A stretch of DNA of 64,000 bases from Eutrophomonas brisbanensis (GTDB taxonomy: Bacteria > Pseudomonadota > Gammaproteobacteria > Burkholderiales > Eutrophovitaceae), in NCBI GenBank assembly GCA_038141705.1, contig JAYQIQ010000004.1:806001-870000 (forward strand), read 5' to 3'. The position numbers were made by a program, and so were the translations under genes. Below are positions 43,899-53,167 of the stretch, piece after piece. Each line of letters opens with the position of its first letter. Positions within the stretch are counted from its first letter, which is position 1. The notes under the pieces are model-generated. The model worked only from the letters and a program-made list of their open reading frames with translations. It did no database searches and had not been told where the DNA came from.

Positions 43899-45863
43899 GG
43901 AGCGATTGACATCCCAGCAGCAAGGGAGGGTACGCTGCCGGCTATTCTCGTTGATAACGCACGTCAACGCGAACAAAGAACGGCAATTCGCGAGAAAGCA
44001 CTCGGTATTTGGCAAAGCTGGACCTGGTCAGAAGCAGCTAAAGAGGTAGAGTGGCTCGCCTGTGGCCTTGCAGAGAAGGGACTTACCCGAGGTAAAAATT
44101 TAGCAATCATCGGCCAGAATCGGCCGCGACTTTATTGGGCATTTGCTGCATCGCAATCTCTCGGTGCCGTACCAGTTCCCTTGTATCAGGATTCCATTGC
44201 GAACGAGATGGAATATGTATTAAATGATGCAGATATTGAGTTTGCAATCGTAGAAGACCAAGAACAAGTAGACAAATTATTAGAAATACTTCCGCGATGC
44301 AGCAAACTCAAGCATATCGTTTATTGCGATCCCAGAGGACTGCGGCATTACGAAAACAAAGAACTGATTAACTACACGGATCTGAGCGATCTTGGGCAGC
44401 AGCGAGCAAAAAATAGCCCTGATTTTTTCGAAAGCGAACTCAATCAATGTCGCCCGGATGACATATCGGTAATCCTCTATACCTCCGGAACGACCAGTAA
44501 ACCCAAGGGCGTGTGCCTGACTCACCGAGCGTTCGTGGATGTAGCGAATGGGGATATCGGGTTTGATGGTTTTAATGACCGCGGCGAAATTCTCTCTTAC
44601 CTGCCGATGGCTTGGGTGGGTGATCACCTGTTTTCTTATGCTCAGTCACTCGTCGCGGGCTTTACGGTGAACTGCCCGGAGTCCTCTGACACGGTGATGA
44701 TTGACCTTCGGGAAATCGGTCCGACCTATTACTTCGCGCCACCAAGCGTATTTGAAAACCTATTGACCCAAGTGACCATCCGTATGGAAGATGCTGGGAA
44801 AATAAAACAGTGGCTCTACAAAACATTCATGGGAGTCGCCAATAAACATGGCCCCAAAATTATGGATGGTGAATCCGTAGGGTTAGTCGGTCGCCTTCGC
44901 GTACTTGTTGGGTAACGCTTTTGTTTACGGCCTCTGCGTAATAATCTTGGGATGAACCGTATTAAAGTTGCTTACACCGGTGGGGCAGCAATTGGTCCGG
45001 ATCTATACCGCTTTTACCGATCGATTGGCATTAACCTCAAACAACTGTATGGCCAAACAGAAACGGTTGCATACGTCTGCAAGCAGCCGAACGGACAAGC
45101 AAAGATCGATTCGGTTGGCGTGCCCATGCCAGGAGTAGAAATTAAGATAGCCGATAAGGGAGAAATATTAGTTAAGAGCCCTGGCTTATTGAAGGAATAC
45201 TATAAAAACGCAGAAGCAACACAAGAGGCGCTTACCTCTGACGGTTACTTCCGGACTGGAGATGCTGGATTTTTTGATGATGATGGACATCTCAAAATCA
45301 TTGACCGAGCAAAAGATGTTGGCGCACTCAACGACAACACGATGTTCGCGCCTCAATTTTTAGAAAATAAACTTAAATTCTTCCCCTTCATTAAAGAAGC
45401 AGTGTGTTTTGGAGACGGGAAAGACGCTGTATGTGCGTTCATCAATATTGAAATGGATGCCGTTGGCAACTGGGCCGAACGGAAGGGCATCGGTTACAGC
45501 GGCTACGTAGATCTCGCGGGTAAAAACGAGGTTTACGACTTGATTGCTGAATGCGTAGCGAAAGTGAATGCGGATTTAGCAAAAGAAGAAAGTCTTGCTG
45601 GCTCTGTGATCAAACGCTTCTTAATTTTGCATAAAGAGTTAGACGCAGATGACGATGAACTCACGCGTACGCGCAAAGTTCGTAGGGGATTTATCTCGGA
45701 AAAATATGGTTTGCTGGTTGATGCGCTCTATAACGGATCAGACTCTTGCTACATAGAGACACAGGTTAAATTTGAAGATGGTCGCAGTGGTGCGATCTCA
45801 GCAACGCTAAACATTAGAAATATGGACAACGCAACAGCAAACCAAAGCCAGGGAGTTCAGTAA
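43896..45863 (+). CDS. Long-chain-type acyl-CoA synthetase, two compensating indels
   Basis: A roughly 655-aa AMP-forming ligase of the long-chain (FadD15-like) group: ILYTSGTTSKPKGVCLTH, LSYLPMAWVGDHLF, TYYFAPPSVFENL, VAYTGGAAIGPDLYRFYRS, LKQLYGQTETVAYV, DGYFRTGDAGFFDDDGHL. As sequenced, a TAA at 44913 splits it. The flanking codons show why: one extra base in GGG 44910-44912 and one missing base in GGCC 44929-44932 scramble seven codons that should read GNAFVYGPLRNNLG. Both downstream and upstream parts are in the same frame. It heads a transporter operon (ligase, livG, livH, livM, livK, livF, PaaK-like), a common betaproteobacterial arrangement for uptake and activation of carboxylic acids. 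Confidence 0.87.
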
Positions 45864-46652
45864 TGACTGGCGATCGAAGAATAGGCGAAACGATCCTCCG
45901 CTTGGATGACATCTGTTTATCTTTTGGCGGAGTAAACGCGCTGTCCAATATCAGCATCGATGTGAAAGAGCATGAAATCTTAGCAATCATCGGACCCAAT
46001 GGAGCAGGAAAAAGCTCACTCTTAAACGTGATTAACGGCGTTTACCATCCTAGTAGTGGGTCGGTCACTTATAAAGGACAAACTCGCAATCAAATGCGCC
46101 CGCATGATGCCGCCACGCAAGGAATAGCAAGAACATTCCAAAACATAGCTCTTTTTAAAGGAATGTCAGTTCTGAATAACATCATGACGGGTAGAACCCT
46201 GAAAATGAAAGCGGGGTTCTTTTGGCAATGCCTGCACCTAGGCAAGGCAAGAAATGAAGAAATCGAACATCGAAAAAAAAGTTGAAGAGATTATCGACTT
46301 TTTACAAATTCAGTCCATACGAAAAACGCCTGTTGGAAGGCTCCCTTATGGGCTACAAAAACGCGTGGAACTCGGGCGCGCCTTAGCCGCGGAGCCGGAG
46401 ATCCTTCTGCTCGATGAGCCAATGGCAGGAATGAATATCGAAGAAAAAGAGGACATGAGCCGGTTCATATTAGATGTGAACGACGAATTTGGAACGACGA
46501 TCGTGCTGATTGAACACGATATGGGTGTTGTCATGGATTTATCGGATCGCGTCGTGGTACTTGATTATGGTAAAAAAATTGGCGATGGCACTCCTGATGA
46601 AGTGAGAAACAATCAGGAAGTAATTGATGCGTACCTTGGGGTTGCGCACTAG
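45863..46652 (+). CDS. Branched-chain-type ABC transporter ATPase, LivG-like, one frameshift
   Basis: An ATPase of about 262 aa. Walker A IIGPNGAGKSSLLNVINGVY, Q-loop GIARTFQNIALFKGMSVLNN, the LivG-specific insert region, signature LPYGLQKRVELGRALAAEP, Walker B ILLLDEPMAGMN and IEHDMGVVMDLSDRV. The first frame runs into a stop at 46285. The A8 run 46273-46280 should hold seven A's, which joins EIEHRKKVEEIIDFLQIQ. Its ATG overlaps the synthetase stop (TAATG). The substrate is probably a carboxylate activated by the flanking ligases, not necessarily an amino acid. Confidence 0.88.
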
Positions 46653-46716
46653 AACAACATAACGGAGGAATTGCGAAACTAATTTGGGTACGTTTAATTA
46701 GTTAGCAAAAAGAGAA

Positions 46717-47628
46717 ATGGGATTTTTTGTTGAAGTTTTAATCGGCGGATTAATGGCTGGGGTGCTGTACTCATTGGTAGCCCTTGGGTTTGTGCTGATC
46801 TTCAAAGCCTCGGGCGTTTTTAACTTTGCTCAAGGTGCGATGGTTTTGTTTGCAGCTCTTACCTTCGTCCGGCTCATCGATATTTTGAAAGATACGTTTG
46901 CGCCAATTATGTTGTCATTGCTTATCACAATCGCGCTCATGGTCGTACTGGCAATGGCCGTCGAAAAATTGGTGTTACGCCCGATGGTTAACCAGCCTGG
47001 CATCTCACTTTTTATGGCAACGCTTGGGATCGCTTACTTCCTCGATGGATTTGGTCAGACACTCTGGGGTAGCGATATTTATACCCTCGACATTGGCATT
47101 CCAAAAGAACCGCTTATTTTGTTGGAGTCGGTGTTCGAAGGGGGGGTCCTTGTCGCGAGCGAAGACTTAATCGCAACAGTCGTCGCAGGACTTCTCGTTG
47201 TCGTTTTGGCGATCTTTTTCCAAAGAACGCGAGTGGGTCGAGCGCTAAGAGCAGTGGCCGACGATCACCAAGCCGCACAATCAATTGGAATTCCACTCAA
47301 TTATATTTGGGTCGTCGTTTGGACGGTGGCTGGACTTGTCGCTTTGGTAGCTGGGATTATTTGGGGATCCAAACTTGGCGTACAGTTTTCGCTCTCCTTG
47401 ATTGCACTCAAGGCCTTACCCGTATTAATTCTCGGCGGCTTTGAATCCGTATTGGGCGCAATTATTGGTGGGCTCATCATTGGCGCTGGCGAGAAGCTCT
47501 CAGAAATTTATCTAGGGCCATATGTTGGTGGCGGAATTGAATATTGGTTTGCATACATGCTCGCACTTTTCTTCCTATTGTTTAGACCTCAAGGTTTGTT
47601 TAGTGAGGTTCATATCGATCGCGTGTGA
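46717..47628 (+). CDS. Branched-chain-type ABC transporter permease, LivH-like
   Basis: A 303-aa inner-membrane permease. Family features are LIGGLMAGVLYSLVALGFVLIFKASGVFNFAQGAMV at the N-terminus (two halves of a longer conserved stretch), FQRTRVGRALRAVADDHQAAQSIG as the cytoplasmic EAA-type loop, and LGAIIGGLIIGAGEKLSEIYL in the last third. About eight hydrophobic helices. It is intact, follows the ATPase gene by 64 nt and precedes livM by 35 nt. Confidence 0.93.
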   Translation: MGFFVEVLIGGLMAGVLYSLVALGFVLIFKASGVFNFAQGAMVLFAALTFVRLIDILKDTFAPIMLSLLITIALMVVLAMAVEKLVLRPMVNQPGISLFMATLGIAYFLDGFGQTLWGSDIYTLDIGIPKEPLILLESVFEGGVLVASEDLIATVVAGLLVVVLAIFFQRTRVGRALRAVADDHQAAQSIGIPLNYIWVVVWTVAGLVALVAGIIWGSKLGVQFSLSLIALKALPVLILGGFESVLGAIIGGLIIGAGEKLSEIYLGPYVGGGIEYWFAYMLALFFLLFRPQGLFSEVHIDRV

Positions 47629-47663
47629 TTAAGTCGTAGCTATTTAAGAAAAGAAAAAGAATT

Positions 47664-48727
47664 ATGTTTTATCGAGAAACGGGACAGTTCAAAACTTCAT
47701 ACCGAGCGGATCAAGCGATTTTTCCGATCCGGCAAGATCGAATATTTATTTTGATTTGGCTACTCATCGGATTTGCCGTGATCCCGTTCATCGCGAGTGA
47801 ATACGCCTTTAGAGCAATTCTGATCCCCGTAACGATCATGGCATTAGCCGCATTGGGTTTAAATATTCTCGTGGGTTACTGCGGACAAGTATCACTCGGT
47901 ACCGGGGCTTTTATGGCCGTCGGCGCGTACGCTGCCTACAATTTTATGATTCGTGTGCCAGGGCTCAATCCTCTTTTTGTTTTTTATTGGGCGGACTTTC
48001 TGCGACAGGTGTCGGCATCTTGTTTGGAATACCGAGCCTTCGGATTAAAGGTTTTTATTTGGCGGTCGCAACACTTGCGCTTCAGTTCTTCACAGACTGG
48101 GCCTTTAGTCGTATCGGCTGGTTTACGAACTACACCCCATCTGGCTCTATCGCCGTACAACCCGTTGAGGTTTTCGGGTTCGCATTTAATACACCACTGC
48201 GTAAATACTTTTTGTGTTTAACGATCCTCTCAATATTTGCCTTAGTCGCAAAAAATATTGTGCGTGGCCGAATCGGTCGAGCGTGGATGGCTACGCGAGA
48301 TATGGATGTGGCCGCTGAGATTATTGGAATTCGCCCGATGTATGCCAAACTTTCTGCATTCGCCGTGAGTTCATTTTTCATAGGAATCGCTGGGGCGCTT
48401 TGGGCCTATATTTATCTCGGCTCATGGGAGCCGCTCGCATTCGATATCAACGTATCCTTTAATGTGTTGTTCATGGTCATCATTGGCGGATTGGGGTCTA
48501 TCGTGGGCGGGCTCATGGGGGCGGCGTTCATTACCCTACTCCCACTCATGCTGAATCAAATTCCGGGCGCACTGGGTTTTGAAATGTCCACTGCTTTGAT
48601 CAAGCATTTAGAGATTATGATTTTTGGGGCGTTAATTATTTTCTTCTTAGCGGTTGAGCCATTAGGATTTGCAAGACTATGGCAAATTGCAAAAGAAAAA
48701 CTTCGACTATGGCCATTCCCGCACTAA
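47664..48727 (+). CDS. Branched-chain-type ABC transporter permease, LivM-like, one frameshift
   Basis: A permease of about 354 aa whose N-terminal part has ALAALGLNILVGYCGQVSLG and GAFMAVGAYAAYNF. The C-terminal part has SATGVGILFGIPSLRIKGFY, the EAA loop GRAWMATRDMDVAAEIIG, and IIGGLGSIVGGLMGAAFI. The frame breaks at the T6 run 47980-47985; seven T's restore PLFVFLLGGLSATGVG. As sequenced, a stop at 48221 would leave a truncated 185-residue chain. Confidence 0.88.
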
Positions 48728-48792
48728 GGGAATGAGGCATTGTCGAATAACTGGAAGTTAAAAGAAGGTTGTATTTTTTTGGGAGGGGAACA

Positions 48793-50193
48793 ATGGGGTA
48801 CTCAAGACTAATTAAAAGCTTATTGCTGAGTATGCTTCTCGTGATCATCGGTTGCGGTCAAAAAGAAGAAGGTACTAATGCTGACTCTTCGTCAGATAGT
48901 CAAACAAGCTCAAACACAAATAATCAAGCATACGCGCCAACGCCAGATGGAAACGAGCAATTCGTTCCTGTGCTTTCTTATCGCACCGGACCCTATGCTC
49001 CAAATGGTACTGGGGTTGCGAATGGTTTCGTAGACTATCTCAAGCTCGTTGATGCTAGAGACGGTGGCGTGAATGGTGTTCGTATTTCATTTGAAGAATG
49101 TGAAACAGAATACAAAACCGACCGAGGTGTCGAGTGCTACGAGCGCTTGAAAGGTTTAGGGCCAACTGGCGCTTCGGTATTTAATCCAAACTCGACTGGT
49201 GTCACGTTTGCGTTAACGGAAAAAACTACTACTGACAAAATTCCGTTGATCACGATGGGTTACGGCCGATCGGAGTCTCGAGATGGTAGCGTATTTCCTT
49301 GGAACTTCCCGATGATGGGAACATACTGGACCGCTGCTGACGTACTCGTTCAACACGTTGGAAATCTTAGCGGCGGCCTCGATAAATTAAAGGGTAAAAA
49401 AATTGCTTTGATTTATCACGATTCTCCTTATGGGAAAGAGCCGATTAAACTATTAGATAAACGCTCCGAAATGCACGGATTCCAGCTCACAAAGCTTCCG
49501 GTCACTCACCCTGGTGTCGAGCAAAAAGCTGCTTGGTTACAGGTCCGTCAAGATAAGCCCGACTACGTGTTCCTTTGGGGATGGGGTGTGATGAACTCAA
49601 CTGCGATCAAAGAAGCAGCGGCAGTGAGATATCCACGCGAACAGATGTTTGGGGTGTGGTGGTCTGGCGCAGAACCTGATGTCACTCCAGCGGGTGATCA
49701 GTCTATCGGGTATTCATCGGTGACCTTGCAGCACTCTGCCGGCAATGATAATCAAGTTCATAAAGATATTTTCAAATATGTGTATGACGCTGGCGTTGGT
49801 AGTGGAGACCGTGACCGAGTGGGCGAAGTTTTATATAACCGCGGCATGCTCAACGCAGCGATAGTGGTTGAAGTTATTCGAAATGCTCAGAGTAAGTACG
49901 GTCAAAAACCGTTAACGGGTGAACAGATTCGTTGGGGGATTGAAAACTTTGAACTCACGCAAGCGCAAATCGACAAACTGGGTTTAAGCGGCATGGTTCA
50001 GCCAATTAAGCTTTCATGCTCCGATCACGAAGGAACACGTATAGCTCGTATCCACACATGGAATGGTAAGAGTTGGGAATACAGTTCTGACTGGATCGAG
50101 GCGGATGACGCTGTGATCAAGCCTTTAGTTGAAACAGCTGCAAGTGATTACGCGAAAGACAAAAACATTACGCGCGCAAGTTGTAAAAGTTAA
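48793..50193 (+). CDS. Branched-chain-type ABC transporter substrate-binding lipoprotein
   Basis: A 466-aa type I periplasmic binding protein. The start ATG at 48793 has GGGAGGGG nine bases upstream. It gives a short lipoprotein signal ending in VIIGC with Cys21, then a Ser/Asn/Gln-rich linker of about 30 residues. The mature chain has SYRTGPYAPNGTGVANGFVD, GGVNGVRISFEECETEYKTDRG, GKKIALIYHDSPYGKEP and YVFLWGWGVMNSTAIKEA. This group is longer than LivJ and is found with acyl-CoA ligases, suggesting aromatic or aliphatic carboxylates as ligands. Confidence 0.9.
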   Translation: MGYSRLIKSLLLSMLLVIIGCGQKEEGTNADSSSDSQTSSNTNNQAYAPTPDGNEQFVPVLSYRTGPYAPNGTGVANGFVDYLKLVDARDGGVNGVRISFEECETEYKTDRGVECYERLKGLGPTGASVFNPNSTGVTFALTEKTTTDKIPLITMGYGRSESRDGSVFPWNFPMMGTYWTAADVLVQHVGNLSGGLDKLKGKKIALIYHDSPYGKEPIKLLDKRSEMHGFQLTKLPVTHPGVEQKAAWLQVRQDKPDYVFLWGWGVMNSTAIKEAAAVRYPREQMFGVWWSGAEPDVTPAGDQSIGYSSVTLQHSAGNDNQVHKDIFKYVYDAGVGSGDRDRVGEVLYNRGMLNAAIVVEVIRNAQSKYGQKPLTGEQIRWGIENFELTQAQIDKLGLSGMVQPIKLSCSDHEGTRIARIHTWNGKSWEYSSDWIEADDAVIKPLVETAASDYAKDKNITRASCKS

Positions 50194-50230
50194 TTGAGAA
50201 AAGCCCTTTAGGACAACAGCAGGAAAAGAG

Positions 50231-51052
50231 ATGACAGAGCAAGCTGAAAACCGCACATTACTTTCGATTAAAAATATCGAGGTGATTTACGACCATGTCA
50301 TTCTCGTTCTAAAGGGCGTCTCTCTCGAAGTTGAAGAAGGTTCGATCGTAGCGCTCCTTGGTGCAAATGGCGCCGGGAAATCCACGACCCTTAAGGCAAT
50401 ATCTAATCTGCTAAAAGCAGAGCGTGGGGATGTTACAAAGGGTTCCGTGGTCTTCGATGATGAACGGATTGATCAACTCAATCCATCCATTGTCGTCAAA
50501 AAAGGAATCGTGCAAGTTATGGAAGGTCGGCATTGCTTTGCTCACTTAACGGTTGAAGAAAATCTTCTCACCGGAGCATTCACGCGCTCGGTCTCTCGTG
50601 CAGAAATTGCAGAAAGCCTTGAAAAAGTTTACAGCTACTTCCCTCGACTCAAGCAACGACGCTCAAGTCTCGCTGGATTCACCTCTGGGGGAGAGCAACA
50701 AATGACTGCAGTCGGGCGGGCACTCATGGCCAAGCCTCGGATGATCCTCCTTGATGAGCCATCGATGGGGTTAGCTCCGCAGATTGTTGAAGAAATTTTT
50801 GAAATCGTTGAAGACTTAAATCAAAAAGAGAAGGTGAGCTTTCTCCTAGCTGAGCAGAATACGACCGTCGCACTTCGGCATGCTAAATACGGATATATAT
50901 TGGAGAACGGCAGAGTGGTCATGGATGGCCCAGCGAAGGACCTTGCCAGCAACGAAGATGTGAAAGAGTTCTATTTAGGTATTTCAACCTCCGGTCGTAA
51001 AAGTTTTAGAGACGCGAAACATTATCGCAGAAGAAAACGCTGGCTCGCTTAA
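50231..51052 (+). CDS. Branched-chain-type ABC transporter ATPase, LivF-like
   Basis: A 273-aa ATPase with Walker A LLGANGAGKSTTLKAISNLL, VMEGRHCFAHLTVEENLLTGA in the Q-loop region, signature FTSGGEQQMTAVGRALMAKP, Walker B MILLDEPSMGLAP and AEQNTTVALRHAKYGYILENG. The last roughly 20 residues (RKSFRDAKHYRRRKRWLA) extend beyond standard LivF and are strongly basic, as in the ligase-linked subgroup. It follows the binding-protein gene by 37 nt. Confidence 0.93.
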   Translation: MTEQAENRTLLSIKNIEVIYDHVILVLKGVSLEVEEGSIVALLGANGAGKSTTLKAISNLLKAERGDVTKGSVVFDDERIDQLNPSIVVKKGIVQVMEGRHCFAHLTVEENLLTGAFTRSVSRAEIAESLEKVYSYFPRLKQRRSSLAGFTSGGEQQMTAVGRALMAKPRMILLDEPSMGLAPQIVEEIFEIVEDLNQKEKVSFLLAEQNTTVALRHAKYGYILENGRVVMDGPAKDLASNEDVKEFYLGISTSGRKSFRDAKHYRRRKRWLA

Positions 51053-51090
51053 GCGACTAGCAAAAATCCTACCTATCGATTGGCATCACC

Positions 51091-52339
51091 ATGACCGACA
51101 GTAAACTTTTCTTTGACGAAAACGAAACACGGTCCGCACAGGATCGAAACAAAGACCTTTTAATCCGATTGCGTGACCAGCTGACGCACGCAAAAGCGAA
51201 TACCCCTTACTATCGCGAACATTTAAAAGACATTGATGTGGGAAGTATTGGAGATCTTAGTCAACTGCAAAAAATTGTGGTTACCCGAAAATCTGAACTT
51301 AAAACTCTTCAAAAGAATAATTTTCCTTTTGGCGGCATGACTGCCGTTCCCGCTGGAGAGCTTCAACACGTATTCTTATCACCAGGTCCTATCTACGATC
51401 CAGAGCCAGGAACTCCAAACTATTGGAGGCTCGCTCGAGCGATGTGGGCCGCGGGAGTACGGCCAGGCGAAATTGTTTACAACACGTTCTCGTACCACTT
51501 CACTCCGGCTGGCTTCATGGTGGATTCAGCGGCTAAAACGATCGGATGTGCGGTCTTCCCCGCTGGGATCGGACAAACCGAGATGCAAGCGCAGACTATT
51601 TCTGAGTTAAGACCTAGTGTTTATGCGGGGACGCCCTCTTTCCTGAAGATTATTTTAGAAAAAGCGGACGAGCTAAACCTTGACGTTTCATCGATCACCA
51701 AGGCACTGGTTTCCGGTGAAGCGCTTCTTCCTGCGACTCGTAAATTTTTCTCAGACCGGAAAATTGAAACGAGACAAACCTATGCGACTGCAGATATAGG
51801 GCTCATTGCGTTTGAGAGTATTCCTGATCAAGGGCTAATCATTGACGAAGACGTGTTGGTCGAGATTGTTCGTCCAGGCACCGATGAAACCCTTCCAGAC
51901 GGACAAGTCGGTGAAGTCGTTGTCACTACATTTTCGAAAGATTATCCGTTGATCAGATTTGGCACCGGAGATCTATCGATGATTATCGAAGGCCAGAGCG
52001 CATGTGGTCGAACTAACCGCAGGCTCAAAGGATGGATGGGCAGAGCGGACCAAACGGCGAAAGTGAAGGGCATGTTTGTCCACCCAGAGCAGATCGAAAA
52101 AATTGTGAAGCGCCATAAAGAAGTTCTTAAAGCAAGACTCGTCATTGAACATGACGAGAGTAGCAACGACCTTATGACGCTCCATTGTGAGTCGAGCTCC
52201 ACTGACGGAGCGTTTACAATAACAAATTGTCGAAAGTATTCGAGAGGTCACAAAACTAAAGGGATCCGTGAAAATCGTGTCTTCAGGATCTCTCCCCAAT
52301 GACGGTAAAGTCATTGATGATTTAAGGAAGTTCGACTGA
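51091..52339 (+). CDS. PaaK-like AMP-binding acyl-CoA ligase, one frameshift near the end
   Basis: A phenylacetate-CoA-ligase-family protein of about 415 aa. It has an N-terminal helical part LLIRLRDQLTHAKANTPYYRE, FLSPGPIYDPEPGT in place of the usual TSGTTG P-loop, VRPGEIVYNTFSYHFTPAGF, SGEALLPATRKFFSDR, and RLKGWMGRADQTAKVKGMFV in the hinge region. The long frame ends in 25 atypical residues; removing one A from 52224-52226 changes the end to IVESIREVTKLKGSVKIV and GSLPNDGKVIDDLRKFD, the normal PaaK finish, with the stop at 52337-52339. The altered P-loop is shared by a PaaK-like subgroup, so the precise acid is unknown. Confidence 0.82.
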
Positions 52340-52352
52340 AATACAAGTTTAT

Positions 52353-52374
52353 AATGTGAGTGACCACTCACATT
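52353..52374. promoter_or_regulatory. Perfect 22-bp palindrome overlapping a TATAAT
   Basis: AATGTGAGTG-AC-CACTCACATT, 10-bp arms. The TATAAT at 52350-52355 overlaps its left end, as in repressor-controlled promoters, and the TGAGTG/CACTCA core suits a TetR-type dimer. The trailing TATTTT means it could also fold as a terminator of the preceding transporter operon with a GACC loop. Confidence 0.6.
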
Positions 52375-52417
52375 TATTTTGTAAATCCGCGCATTGAATC
52401 CATTTTAGAGGACTACC

Positions 52418-53002
52418 ATGACAGAAAAGCCTATTAGTTCCTATCCTGTGCCGGAGGTGAATAACCTCCCAGATGACATCAAAGCAATGATGCTAGGGGT
52501 ACAGGAAAAAGCGGGTTTTATACCAAATGTATTTTTAGCACTTGCTCATCGCCCTGATGAGTTTCGCGCATTTTTCGCGTATCACGATGCACTAATGTTG
52601 AAGGAGTCTGGTTTAAGTAAGTCAGAAAAAGAGATGATTGTGGTTGCCACCAGCGGCGCGAACAATTGTCTTTATTGTGTTGTTGCTCACGGCGCGATTT
52701 TACGGATTTACGAAAAAAATCCTGTAATCGCCGATCAAATAGCGATCGATTTTCGTAAAGCAGACATATCCGATCGGCAAAAAGCCATGCTGTCCTTTGC
52801 AGTAAAGCTTGCTAGAACTCCAGAGCTCATTGAAGAAGCGGACCAAGAAAAACTCCGCGTAGCCGGTTTTAGTGATGAGGATATTTGGGATATTGGGGGC
52901 ATTACCAGTTTCTTTGCTCTTTCCAATCGGATGGCTCATTTAACCAGCATGCGGGCTAATCAGGAATTTTACTTAATGGGCAGAATCCCGAAGCAAAAGT
53001 AA
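52418..53002 (+). CDS. AhpD-like carboxymuconolactone decarboxylase-family protein
   Basis: A 194-aa all-helical protein of the peroxidase-related/AhpD group. The redox centre NNCLYCVVAHG provides Cys84, Cys87 and His91 in the CxxCxxxH arrangement, and LSKSEKEMIVVATSGAN is the helix before it. Such proteins reduce hydroperoxides or act as thiol-disulfide partners; the natural reductant is not evident. The upstream palindrome at 52353-52374 probably controls it. Confidence 0.87.
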   Translation: MTEKPISSYPVPEVNNLPDDIKAMMLGVQEKAGFIPNVFLALAHRPDEFRAFFAYHDALMLKESGLSKSEKEMIVVATSGANNCLYCVVAHGAILRIYEKNPVIADQIAIDFRKADISDRQKAMLSFAVKLARTPELIEEADQEKLRVAGFSDEDIWDIGGITSFFALSNRMAHLTSMRANQEFYLMGRIPKQK

Positions 53003-53095
53003 TATTATGAATGATATATTCCTTAATGGAATGAATGTTATGCTAATTAGATGATAAATAGCTATTTATTCCACCAAATTTGTCGTATACGGTTG

Positions 53096-53101
53096 TATAA
53101 T
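53096..53101 (+). promoter_or_regulatory. Possible -10 box for aceEF
   Basis: TATAAT at 53096-53101, 66 bases before aceE, preceded by a TTG that gives a partial extended -10. No good -35 is visible. The 165-base gap has no other clear element, apart from a short ATTCC/GGAAT repeat near 53020-53035. Confidence 0.35.
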
Positions 53102-53167
53102 TTCGTAATGCGCTAAATATATTTCCCATTACCATGGGGCGGCGCCGACAAAATCGGGGGTAATTAG

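Noticed and set aside
46254..46652. Separate second ATPase gene with its own ATG
   Set aside because: It contains only the signature and Walker B half; the preceding frame holds Walker A, and one base in an A8 run joins them.
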